Shown: piece after piece, positions 52,235-60,216 of the stretch | Layout of the letters: each line of letters begins with the position of its first letter | Numbering within the stretch: position 1 is the first letter of the stretch | Source: Pedobacter sp014947265 | Lineage (GTDB): Bacteria > Bacteroidota > Bacteroidia > Sphingobacteriales > Sphingobacteriaceae | Assembly: GCF_014947265.1 (NCBI RefSeq) | Contig: NZ_JADCNK010000004.1 | Coordinates: 372,001 to 436,000, forward strand | DNA length: 64,000 nt | Reading direction: 5' to 3' | Program-made: the position numbers and the translations under genes | The notes under the pieces: generated by a model | What the model saw: the letters and a program-made list of their open reading frames with translations, nothing else | Databases searched by the model: none | Told to the model about the DNA's origin: nothing

Positions 52235-53692
52235 TTAAAAAGTTAAATTGTTCCAGCCTTTACGGTATTCGCGTTTTACAAACTGGTTGGCTTCATCAAA
52301 ATTGGTCACTTTCATGTTATCATTATCCCATAACATTTTAGTGTACCTGCCTGGGTAAGTAATCTTATCATTTACCGTTTTTTGGATATCAAAACTTCTG
52401 ATTGCCAGGTTGGCCATCAATAAAGCTTCCGTTAACGGACCGGCAATTTCAAAAGGCGAGCTCACTTCTCGTTTGCCATAACCGGCAATTGCTGCTTCAA
52501 CCCACTGTTTGTAGTGCCCGTTTGCACCATCTGGTACGCGTGCATATTTTGGTGCAACTTTAATGTCTTTGTTTTTACTTAAAGGCAATAATTTTGGATT
52601 CGCACTATACGTTTCCGACATCATTTTACCTTTTGTGCCAATAAAAAGGGTACCGTTACCGCCATCACCAAAAGTTTCGTTTGCTTCTAATTCTTCCGGG
52701 CGTTCTGGCTGGATACCACCATCCATCCAATGTAAAGTAACATCACCTTTGGTTTTATTCGTTTTAGGGAATTTTAAAGTAACATGACTTGATGGAGGGC
52801 AGCTTTCAGGGAAATAACCACGCTTAAATTCATCAACATAAACAGAACCTACACTTGCCTCAACTTCTTTAGCATATTTTAAATTTAATACACTAAAAGG
52901 AGCTTCAATTAAGTGGCAACCCATATCGCCCAAAGCACCGGTTCCGTAATCCCACCAGCCACGCCAGTTAAATGGAACCAATTTATCAACAAAATCCTTT
53001 TCAGGAGCCGTTCCCAACCATAAATTCCAGTCTAATTCTTTAGGAATTTCTGCTTTTTTGCTTGGCCAGGGAATGCCTTGAGGCCAAACCGGGCGATTAG
53101 TCCAGGCATAAACCGTATGTACGTCGCCGATTAAACCAGCTTCGTACCATTCTTTCATCTGGCGTGGACCATCATTAGATGCACCTTGATTACCCATTTG
53201 CGTAACCACTTTATATTTTTTTGCAGCTGCGGTTAGAATCCGCGCCTCATAAATATCGTGTGTTAAAGGTTTTTGAACGTAAACATGTTTGCCCAACTGC
53301 ATCGCTGCTAAAGCCTGGATAGCATGGTTATGGTCTGGAGTAGAAACAGAGACAGCGTCGAAGTTTTTGTGTTCTTTATCCAACATCTCGCGCCAATCTT
53401 TATAGTATTTTGCTTTAGGGAAAGCTTTTACACTATTTGCTGCACGGCGATCGTCTACATCACACAGAAAAGCGATATCTGCTTTTCCGCTTTTGTAAAA
53501 CATATCTAAATCGCTTTGACCTTTTCCGCCAACACCAATGCCGGCAACTAATAAGCGATCGCTCGGTGCTAAATAACCTGTTCCGCCCAAAACATGGCGC
53601 GGAACGATCATAAAGGCTGCAGCAGCGATTGCTGAAGTTTTAATAAAATCACGACGGTTACTCGTGTTTTTATTTTCTTGCTCTGTTTTCAT
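52235..53692 (-). CDS. Tat-exported Gfo/Idh/MocA oxidoreductase
   Basis: 485-aa NAD(P)-dependent sugar oxidoreductase. Tat signal NRRDFIKTSAIAAAAF (Arg13-Arg14). Rossmann loop GIGVGGKGQSD, then the usual EKP motif in altered form, Gln140-Lys141-Pro142 (VQKPLTHD). The catalytic-side block GDMGCHLIEAPF is present. The long C-terminal part with GTKGKMMSE is typical of the exported glucose-fructose-oxidoreductase-like branch, which carries a tightly bound cofactor. It probably interconverts a hydroxyl and a ketone at C3 of a glycoside (inference). Confidence 0.92.
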   Translation of the reverse strand: MKTEQENKNTSNRRDFIKTSAIAAAAFMIVPRHVLGGTGYLAPSDRLLVAGIGVGGKGQSDLDMFYKSGKADIAFLCDVDDRRAANSVKAFPKAKYYKDWREMLDKEHKNFDAVSVSTPDHNHAIQALAAMQLGKHVYVQKPLTHDIYEARILTAAAKKYKVVTQMGNQGASNDGPRQMKEWYEAGLIGDVHTVYAWTNRPVWPQGIPWPSKKAEIPKELDWNLWLGTAPEKDFVDKLVPFNWRGWWDYGTGALGDMGCHLIEAPFSVLNLKYAKEVEASVGSVYVDEFKRGYFPESCPPSSHVTLKFPKTNKTKGDVTLHWMDGGIQPERPEELEANETFGDGGNGTLFIGTKGKMMSETYSANPKLLPLSKNKDIKVAPKYARVPDGANGHYKQWVEAAIAGYGKREVSSPFEIAGPLTEALLMANLAIRSFDIQKTVNDKITYPGRYTKMLWDNDNMKVTNFDEANQFVKREYRKGWNNLTF

Positions 53693-53724
53693 ATTTAGTA
53701 AATCGATTTGCTAACGGAATTCGA

Positions 53725-54111
53725 CTATTTTTTCTTTAAAGATAAAATATACTTTACCATTAATTTTGCGTCATCTTTTTTAAGAGTAGCATGAGCGGTC
53801 ATTGGCATATTTCCCCAAACCCCGGTTCCACCTTTAATAATTTTATCCGCTAACATATTGATGTTTTTTTCTGTAGCAGGATATTTTTTTGCGATCTCTA
53901 CGTAAGCAGGGCCAATAATTTTGTTGGTCTTGTTGTGGCAACCTAAACAATCTGATTTATTGATCAGTTTTTCTCCTGGATTGGATTGAAAACTAACATG
54001 GTTTGTTGTTGTTGCCGTTGCAACCACGGTTTTCTCTTTCGCTAAATCGGCTTTTGAAAACGACGCCATAAAAATGACTACAGCGCCTAAAATTAAAAAT
54101 GTTTTTTCCAT
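53725..54111 (-). CDS. Class I c-type cytochrome
   Basis: 128 aa, signal peptide (cleavage near SFSKA). One heme site Cys55-x-x-Cys58-His59 (CLGCH), with an axial Met candidate at 102 or 104 (GNMPMTAH). It resembles cytochrome c551/552. Between the two Gfo/Idh genes and in the same cluster as a GMC dehydrogenase, so it is a likely electron acceptor for that enzyme. Confidence 0.92.
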   Translation of the reverse strand: MEKTFLILGAVVIFMASFSKADLAKEKTVVATATTTNHVSFQSNPGEKLINKSDCLGCHNKTNKIIGPAYVEIAKKYPATEKNINMLADKIIKGGTGVWGNMPMTAHATLKKDDAKLMVKYILSLKKK

Positions 54112-54140
54112 GTTGTGTGTGTTTTTATTGCATTCAAGTT

Positions 54141-54179
54141 TGCATAGGCGTTAATATTTTATTCGTTGTTGCCTATGCA
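54141..54179. promoter_or_regulatory. Inverted repeat upstream of the cytochrome gene
   Basis: TGCATAGGC / GCCTATGCA, 9-bp perfect arms with a 21-nt AT-rich loop, 30-68 bases before the start codon. Could be an operator or a 5'-UTR hairpin. Confidence 0.45.
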
Positions 54180-54200
54180 GGTTTCATATTGTGTGTATTG

Positions 54201-55259
54201 TTATTCTTGTAATCCTAATATTCTTTTATTGAAAGCGCTGTCACTACCTGATGCAGCAAAATCATCAAATGCTTTATCAGTTACGTTAATGATATTCTTT
54301 TTGATGAATTCTGCGCCTTCGCGGGCACCATCTTGCTGGTTTTTGATACAGCATTCCCATTCCATAACGGCCCAACCTTTAAAATCATATTGGGCTAATT
54401 TACTAAAAATGGTTTTAAAATCAACTTGTCCATCACCAGGTGAGCGGTAACGTCCGGCTCGGTTTGCCCAACTCTGGTATCCACCAAAAGTGCCTTGTTT
54501 GCCAGTAGGATTAAATTCTGCATCTTTTACATGGAAGGCTTTGATGCGTTCGTGGTAAAAATCGATGTACTGAATGTAATCCAATTGTTGCAACACAAAG
54601 TGAGATGGATCATACAATAAGCATGCCCGAGGGTGATTATTTACCGCAGCGAGGAACATTTCATAAGTTTCGCCATCAAATAAATCTTCTCCAGGGTGTA
54701 TTTCGTAGCAAACATCAACCCCACATTGGTCAAATTCGTTTAAGATCGGTGTCCATCGCTTAGCCAGTTCTGCAAAGCCTTCTTCAACCAATCCAGCCGG
54801 ACGTTGTGGCCAAGGGTGGAAATACTGCCACAATAATGAACCGCTAAAAGTAGCATGCGCATTTAAACCCAGGTTTTGCGATGCTTTAGCCGCGTATTTC
54901 ATCTGCTGTACAGCCCACTCTGTCCTGGCTTTTGGATTTTTGTGTACTTCTTTTGGTGCAAAAGCATCAAATAAGTCATCGTAAGCAGGGTGAACTGCCA
55001 CCAATTGTCCTTGTAAGTGTGTAGAAAGTTCAGTGATTTCTAAACCGTAAGTTGCAATTTTGCCTTTTAATTCATCAGCATAGGTTTTGCTTTCCGCGGC
55101 TTGTTTAAGATCAATAAAGCGGGCATCAAGTGTTGGCATCTGGATACCTTTGAATCCTAAATCTGCAGCCCATTTGCAAATGCTATCAAGTGAATTAAAT
55201 GGAGCTTCGTCGCTTATAAATTGTGCTAAAAATACTGCTGGTCCTTTTATCGTTGTCAT
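54201..55259 (-). CDS. Cytoplasmic sugar phosphate isomerase/epimerase-type TIM barrel
   Basis: 352 aa with no signal peptide, unlike the other TIM barrels of the cluster. Core blocks: LGFKGIQMPTLDARFID, VCYEIHPGEDLFDGETYEMFL, CLLYDPSHFVLQQLDYI, AFHVKDAEF and AVMEWECC. Eight bases downstream of a cytoplasmic Gfo/Idh gene, making a coupled pair: oxidation then epimerisation or cleavage of the imported intermediate (inference). Confidence 0.9.
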   Translation of the reverse strand: MTTIKGPAVFLAQFISDEAPFNSLDSICKWAADLGFKGIQMPTLDARFIDLKQAAESKTYADELKGKIATYGLEITELSTHLQGQLVAVHPAYDDLFDAFAPKEVHKNPKARTEWAVQQMKYAAKASQNLGLNAHATFSGSLLWQYFHPWPQRPAGLVEEGFAELAKRWTPILNEFDQCGVDVCYEIHPGEDLFDGETYEMFLAAVNNHPRACLLYDPSHFVLQQLDYIQYIDFYHERIKAFHVKDAEFNPTGKQGTFGGYQSWANRAGRYRSPGDGQVDFKTIFSKLAQYDFKGWAVMEWECCIKNQQDGAREGAEFIKKNIINVTDKAFDDFAASGSDSAFNKRILGLQE

Positions 55260-55267
55260 ACCGGGTA

Positions 55268-56425
55268 TTATATTTTATAGTCGAACCATTTTTGATCTGA
55301 TTGGCCTGAAGCCACCACATTTTCGATAAATGCCATTCCTCTGACTCCATCTGAGGCGCCAGGGAAATCAAGCATTTCCGGAGTAGGTTGCTGATTATTT
55401 AATTTTGCATTTACCGTAAGTGCAAAGTTTTTATAAATGTTGGCAAATGCCTCCAAATAACCTTCAGGGTGACCGCCAGGAGTACGGGTATTGTGTTTTG
55501 CAAAACTACCCATATAGCCGTTACCTGTTCTGTAGATCTGGGCAGGCGCATTTAACCACCTTACAATTAGTGTATTTGGTTCCATCTGGTGCCATTCTAA
55601 ACCACCTTTTTCGCCATAAACCCTGATTTTTAGTGCATTTTCTTCGCCGGCAGCAATTTGTGAGGCCACCAATACGCCGTTAGCTCCATTATCGAACTTC
55701 AACAATACGTTGCCGTCATCATCAATGGCTCTTCCAGGCACTACAATATTTAAATCAGCACAAATTTTAGTGATTTTTAATCCCGAAATGTATTCGGCAA
55801 GGTGTGCTGCATGTGTACCGATATCGCCCATGCAACCGCTTTTTCCGGTTTTAGATGGGTCGGTACGCCAGGCTGCTTGGGCATTGCCTTCGCGCTCAGA
55901 AAGTGTGCTTAACCAACCTTGAGGATATTCTACCACAATTTTACGGATGGAACCTAATTCGCCTTCGTTTACCATTTGTTTAGCCTGTTTAACCATCGGA
56001 TATCCCGAGTAAGTATGTGTTAAACAAAGAGTTAGACCGGTTTCTTCTACTTTAGCCTGCAGCTGTTTAGCTTCTTCTAAAGTCAAAGTCATCGGTTTTT
56101 CAATCACAACGTTGAAACCTTTATCCAAGGCCATCATTGCAGGAGCAAAGTGGGCAAAGTTTGGAGTAACAATGGTCACAAAATCAATTCTTTCGTCTGC
56201 TGGCAATTCACTTTCTTTGGTCAGCATTTCTTCGTAATTAGTGTAGATCCTGTTATCGGGAAGAAAAAGTATTTTTCCAGATTCGTATCCAATTTCAGGA
56301 TTTACACTTAAAGCTCCGGCAGATAATTCGATCAGGCCGTCCATATTGGCAGCTAAACGGTGTACGGCGCCGATAAAGGCGTCTTTTCCGCCGCCTATCA
56401 TGCCCATTCTTAATTTTCTTTTCAT
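55268..56425 (-). CDS. Cytoplasmic Gfo/Idh/MocA oxidoreductase
   Basis: 385 aa, no export signal. Rossmann start MGMIGGGKDAFIGAVHR, EKP motif Glu109-Lys110-Pro111, and the C-terminal block GDIGTHAAHLAEYISG with the catalytic-type His. The ending LDFPGASDGVRGMAFIENVVAS is typical of the sugar dehydrogenase branch. Paired with the TIM barrel gene downstream. Confidence 0.92.
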   Translation of the reverse strand: MKRKLRMGMIGGGKDAFIGAVHRLAANMDGLIELSAGALSVNPEIGYESGKILFLPDNRIYTNYEEMLTKESELPADERIDFVTIVTPNFAHFAPAMMALDKGFNVVIEKPMTLTLEEAKQLQAKVEETGLTLCLTHTYSGYPMVKQAKQMVNEGELGSIRKIVVEYPQGWLSTLSEREGNAQAAWRTDPSKTGKSGCMGDIGTHAAHLAEYISGLKITKICADLNIVVPGRAIDDDGNVLLKFDNGANGVLVASQIAAGEENALKIRVYGEKGGLEWHQMEPNTLIVRWLNAPAQIYRTGNGYMGSFAKHNTRTPGGHPEGYLEAFANIYKNFALTVNAKLNNQQPTPEMLDFPGASDGVRGMAFIENVVASGQSDQKWFDYKI

Positions 56426-56426
56426 T

Positions 56427-56672
56427 TTATAAAGGTGTGAGGTGTAAGGTGAAAGGTTTAGGGTGATTTTCCTATGCCTTAAATCTTGCGCCTCTTGCTC
56501 TGTTTTTTAATTAGGTTTTTGGTTGGGGTTTAAGGTGTAGGGTTTGAGGTAATTAAACCTTCCGCATTCTACCTTAAAAAGGTTCAGGATAAAAGGTGTA
56601 GGGTTTTTGGGCAATTAAACCTTCTACCTTACGCCTTTTACCTTAAACCTCATACTTCGCGGCCTTAAACCT
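56427..56672. repeat. Purine/pyrimidine arm repeats between two cluster genes
   Basis: 246 bases of degenerate words: 'aaggtgtagggttt' types in one half and 'aaaccttctaccttacgcc' types in the other, together forming long imperfect hairpins. The clearest example of this class in the window. No gene. Confidence 0.7.
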
Positions 56673-56674
56673 TT

Positions 56675-58375
56675 CTAGATATTCTTTTTCTTTAATTCTT
56701 TTACAGCATAATCGCAAGCACGAGCAGTTAAAGCCATAAATGTTAATGAAGGATTTTGGCACGCAATTGATGGCATACAAGATCCGTCAGTTACGAAAAC
56801 GTTATTTACTTCGTGCATCTGGTTCCATTTGTTCAATACAGAAGTTTTTGGATCGTTACCCATTCTTGCTGTTCCTTGCTCATGGATGGCCATGCCTGGA
56901 TAACAGCCATTATCAAATGTTTTGATGTTTTTTAAGCCAGCTTTTTCTAACATTTCAGCAGCATCATTCATCATATCCACACGCATTTTTTTCTCGTTTT
57001 CTTTGTATTCGCAATCAATTGCCAATACGGGCTGACCCCATTTATCTTTTTTGGTTTTGTCGATATATACCTTGTTTTCGTAATAAGGCAACATCTCTCC
57101 GAAACCGCCTAATCCCATGTTCCATTTTCCCGGAGTGGTCATTTTTTGTTTCAGATCTGCACCAAATGATAACTCCGCCACATCGCTTTGCCAGTTGCTT
57201 CTGCTTGCTCCGCCCTGGTAACCGAAACCGCGTAAATAATCACGTTTATCGTTACCAATGTTTTGATACCTTGGTACGTAAATTCCGTTTGCACGGCGAC
57301 CATAAGTGTATTTGTCATCAAAACCTTCAGCTTCTCCATTGGCTCCACAACGGAAATGATGATCCATTAGGTTATGACCTAACTGACCACTTCCATTACC
57401 TAATCCATTTGGATGGGCTTCGGATGTTGAGTTTAACAGCACGAATGTAGAACCTAATGTAGAACCGTTAACAAAAACGATTTTTGCATAAAATTCCATT
57501 GTTTTGTTAGTCTCCGCATCGATTACCATTACACCTTTTGCCTTTTTGGTGTCTTTATCGTAAATGATATGATTTACGATCGAGTATGGTCTAACGGTTA
57601 ATCTTTTTGTTGCCATTGCCGCAGGTAGGGTAGAAGACTGCGTACTGAAGTATGCGCCAAACGGACAACCACGGCTACATAAATTTCTATACTGGCAATT
57701 GCCACGGCCTTTGTGCGGAACAGTAAGATTGGCAACCCGGCCAATCATGATGATACGTTCTTTTTTATAATGTTCTTCAACGCGGGCCTTTACCGATTTT
57801 TCGACAATGTTTAAGTCCATTGGAGGTAGGAACTCGCCATCCGGGCAGGTAGGCCAGTTTTCTTTAGAGCCACTAATGCCAGCAAATCGTTCTGCATAAT
57901 CGTACCAGGGAGAAAGTTCGGCGTACCGGATTGGCCAGTCATTTCCGTGACCATCTTTTTTGTTATCCTCAAAGTTATGATCGCTAAAACGGTAACTCTG
58001 GCGACCCCACATTAACGATTTTCCACCAACGTGGAAACCGCGGTACCAATCGAAACGTTTATCTTCTGTATAAGGGCATTCTAAATCGTTTACCCACCAT
58101 TTTTCGTTTGCTTCCTGGTAAGGGTAATCTCTTTTTTGTACCGGGTGGGTACGCTTTTGCTCTTCGGTAAGTTTACCGGCATGTTTAAAATCCCATGGAT
58201 TTTTCATTGCCGTTTCGTAACCGGTGATGTGCTCGATGTTCATTCCTCTTTCGAGCATCAATACGCGCAATCCCTTCTCAGTAAGTTCTTTTGCAGCCCA
58301 GCCGCCACTAATCCCCGATCCTATCACAATAGCATCGTAAGTATTTTCTGCTTTTAAATTAGTATTTAAATTCAT
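56675..58375 (-). CDS. GMC-family FAD dehydrogenase, catalytic subunit
   Basis: 566 aa flavoprotein. FAD-binding GSGISG (19-24) and LERG; catalytic His498 (AIHEQGTARMG) and Asn541 (CQNPSLT). No signal peptide of its own: export probably depends on the small subunit encoded upstream. Cys227, Cys233 and Cys237 (C-x5-C-x3-C-P-F-G-A) resemble the iron-sulfur ligands of FAD-glucose dehydrogenases. Together with the small subunit and the cytochrome it looks like glucoside 3-dehydrogenase. Confidence 0.92.
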   Translation of the reverse strand: MNLNTNLKAENTYDAIVIGSGISGGWAAKELTEKGLRVLMLERGMNIEHITGYETAMKNPWDFKHAGKLTEEQKRTHPVQKRDYPYQEANEKWWVNDLECPYTEDKRFDWYRGFHVGGKSLMWGRQSYRFSDHNFEDNKKDGHGNDWPIRYAELSPWYDYAERFAGISGSKENWPTCPDGEFLPPMDLNIVEKSVKARVEEHYKKERIIMIGRVANLTVPHKGRGNCQYRNLCSRGCPFGAYFSTQSSTLPAAMATKRLTVRPYSIVNHIIYDKDTKKAKGVMVIDAETNKTMEFYAKIVFVNGSTLGSTFVLLNSTSEAHPNGLGNGSGQLGHNLMDHHFRCGANGEAEGFDDKYTYGRRANGIYVPRYQNIGNDKRDYLRGFGYQGGASRSNWQSDVAELSFGADLKQKMTTPGKWNMGLGGFGEMLPYYENKVYIDKTKKDKWGQPVLAIDCEYKENEKKMRVDMMNDAAEMLEKAGLKNIKTFDNGCYPGMAIHEQGTARMGNDPKTSVLNKWNQMHEVNNVFVTDGSCMPSIACQNPSLTFMALTARACDYAVKELKKKNI

Positions 58376-58400
58376 GATGTTTTGTAGTTGTTGTTAGAAA

Positions 58401-58985
58401 TTAGGTTGCCCAGGATCTTTGGCCAGGTTTTAAAGGCGCATTGCCATCATATCGGCCCGGAATAAGGACATATTCCCTTGCTTTGGTACAACCAATTTCT
58501 GAAGAATAGTAACCGAGTAAGGTCAAATCTCTTGCTGTGATAAAAAAGTAAGCTAAATCTTTGTTCTCTTCTGATTGGCCATCTTTTTGTGCAAGTGCGA
58601 TTGCTCTCAAATCGATCATTAGTTTTTTACGGTCGGCTGGTGTTAAAGTGATATAGCTTTTCCCGAAATCTTTCTTTGATTTTGCCTGAAGATCTTTAAA
58701 GCCTTGTGCAAAGGAGGTTTGCATAGTGGCAGGGTAACAATCTTTCATCATCATTGGAATAAACTTACCTAAACCTGCGGCTTTGGCACCTGCAGATGAT
58801 TTGGTTGTCGGAACAATAACATCAGCAAATTCTGCAAAGATCTTTTCGTCTTCAAGCGAATAGCTTACGAAGTTTTTTTCATTTTCGGGGAGCGTAAAAC
58901 TTTCAAATAACACGCCCATTGTACTTGCCGAGATTGCTCCTCCCAGCAAAAATGCAACGTTTTTGAGTGCTTCTCTTCTGTGCAT
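58401..58985 (-). CDS. Gluconate 2-dehydrogenase subunit 3 family protein (small subunit, Tat-exported)
   Basis: 194 aa. MHRREALKNVAFLLGGA is a Tat signal. The rest matches the small 'hitch-hiker' subunit that carries GMC dehydrogenases to the periplasm: FAEFADVIVPTTKSSAGAKAAGLGKFI and the ending around GCTKAREYVLIPGRYDGN. It is the gene immediately upstream of the GMC subunit (25-base gap), so the two are coexpressed. Confidence 0.92.
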   Translation of the reverse strand: MHRREALKNVAFLLGGAISASTMGVLFESFTLPENEKNFVSYSLEDEKIFAEFADVIVPTTKSSAGAKAAGLGKFIPMMMKDCYPATMQTSFAQGFKDLQAKSKKDFGKSYITLTPADRKKLMIDLRAIALAQKDGQSEENKDLAYFFITARDLTLLGYYSSEIGCTKAREYVLIPGRYDGNAPLKPGQRSWAT

Positions 58986-59263
58986 CGTCTTTATGATTTT
59001 ATATTTTGGTTATTTATGTGTTCAATTAGTAATATTAGAAAAAATATAGCGTAAACAATAAATTTTTTAAGTTAAATTATCAGTTGGCAATAGGATTGTT
59101 ACTGTGTAGAATTATTCCAAATAATAATCTTTTTGCAGTCTATTTGCTGTTTAAACCGTGTTTTTATCTCAAATTTACTTGGTGTAAAAAATACATTTAG
59201 TATAGGTTTACATATTATGTACTAATATATTCAAAAACATAGATTTTTAAGGATAAAATCGGA
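58986..59263. other. AT-rich gap upstream of the dehydrogenase genes
   Basis: 278 bases, very AT-rich, no repeats or terminator. It probably contains the promoter of the dehydrogenase operon, but no exact TTTG-N19-TAnnTTTG pair was found. Confidence 0.35.
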
Positions 59264-60169
59264 CTAAAGTAGATTTTTTCTAATGTAATTATAACTTTCT
59301 GCAATACTCTCGTAGGGTTCCTTTTTAATGATGTCCTGTTCAGTAAAAATATAGTCTACACCAGCTAATTTTGATGCGGCAAAAATGCTTTTGAAATCGA
59401 TCCTGCCAGACCCCACTTCTACGAAAACGGCTTTATCTGCTTTGTCCATATCCTTAACATGAAACATTTTATAACGACCCGGATTTTTCTTGAACATATC
59501 AACCGGGTTTAAACCTGCATTTACTGCCCAAAAGATATCGAGTTCAAAACCTACCATATTGGCATCGGTTTCTGTAAGCAAGGTTTCGTAACCTGTTACG
59601 CCATTCCCCTGATCTTTAAATTCGAAGTTATGGTTGTGGTAGGCCAATTTTAAGCCTGATTTTTGGCAAAGTTCGGCTGCCTGGTTAAATTTTGCAGCCA
59701 TACGTTTATAATCATCCAATGTTCCATTGGTTCTGATATCGGTCGGCAAAGCAGGGATAACAAAATATTTCTGGTTAACAGTAGCTGCGGTTTCGATGTG
59801 CGATTTTAGCACTTTATCGTCGCCAGAGGATAAAAACTCCGTTACGTTGTAATGTCCGCTGGGAGACGAGAGGCCGTTAGCTTTTAATAATGCATTGAAA
59901 TCTTTGGCTTCCAGTCCCCAGAATCCTTTTACTTCATATTTACCCGGATAGCCGTAATAGGTTTCAACTTGCTTATAGCCGATTTTAGCTACCTGTTCAA
60001 TAGTGGCCTTTACATCTGCCGTTAATTGTTCGCGTAGGGTGAAAAGACCGATTCCGATTTTTGAAACCTTCGCTGATTGTGCTAAAGCCGTTGTAATAAC
60101 AGATGGACTTAAAAAAGCTGCCGCCCCGGCAAAGCTTACTTTTTGTAAAAATGATCTTCTTGTTGTCAT
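59264..60169 (-). CDS. Tat-exported sugar phosphate isomerase/epimerase-type TIM barrel (copy 3)
   Basis: 301 aa, related to the pair at 47355-49108 (FWGLEAKDFNALLKANGL, AYHNHNFEF, FELDIFW, HVKDMDKAD). Tat signal TTRRSFLQKVSFAGAAAFL. In place of the FVEHE ending block it has FTEQD, keeping the acidic ligand. Starts 15 bases after the TonB-receptor terminator, so its expression depends on readthrough or on a promoter buried in that hairpin. Confidence 0.88.
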   Translation of the reverse strand: MTTRRSFLQKVSFAGAAAFLSPSVITTALAQSAKVSKIGIGLFTLREQLTADVKATIEQVAKIGYKQVETYYGYPGKYEVKGFWGLEAKDFNALLKANGLSSPSGHYNVTEFLSSGDDKVLKSHIETAATVNQKYFVIPALPTDIRTNGTLDDYKRMAAKFNQAAELCQKSGLKLAYHNHNFEFKDQGNGVTGYETLLTETDANMVGFELDIFWAVNAGLNPVDMFKKNPGRYKMFHVKDMDKADKAVFVEVGSGRIDFKSIFAASKLAGVDYIFTEQDIIKKEPYESIAESYNYIRKNLL

Positions 60170-60183
60170 GATGTTTTAGAATA

Positions 60184-60213
60184 AAAAAACCGGAGCGTAA
60201 ACTCCGGTTTTAT
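60184..60213 (-). terminator. Terminator after the TonB receptor gene
   Basis: AAAACCGGAG / CTCCGGTTTT, 10-bp perfect stem, 6-nt loop, seven T on the minus strand. Confidence 0.88.
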
Positions 60214-60216
60214 TTG

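Noticed and set aside
57019..57450. 143-aa plus-strand frame inside the GMC gene
   Set aside because: Antisense shadow of a well-supported gene.
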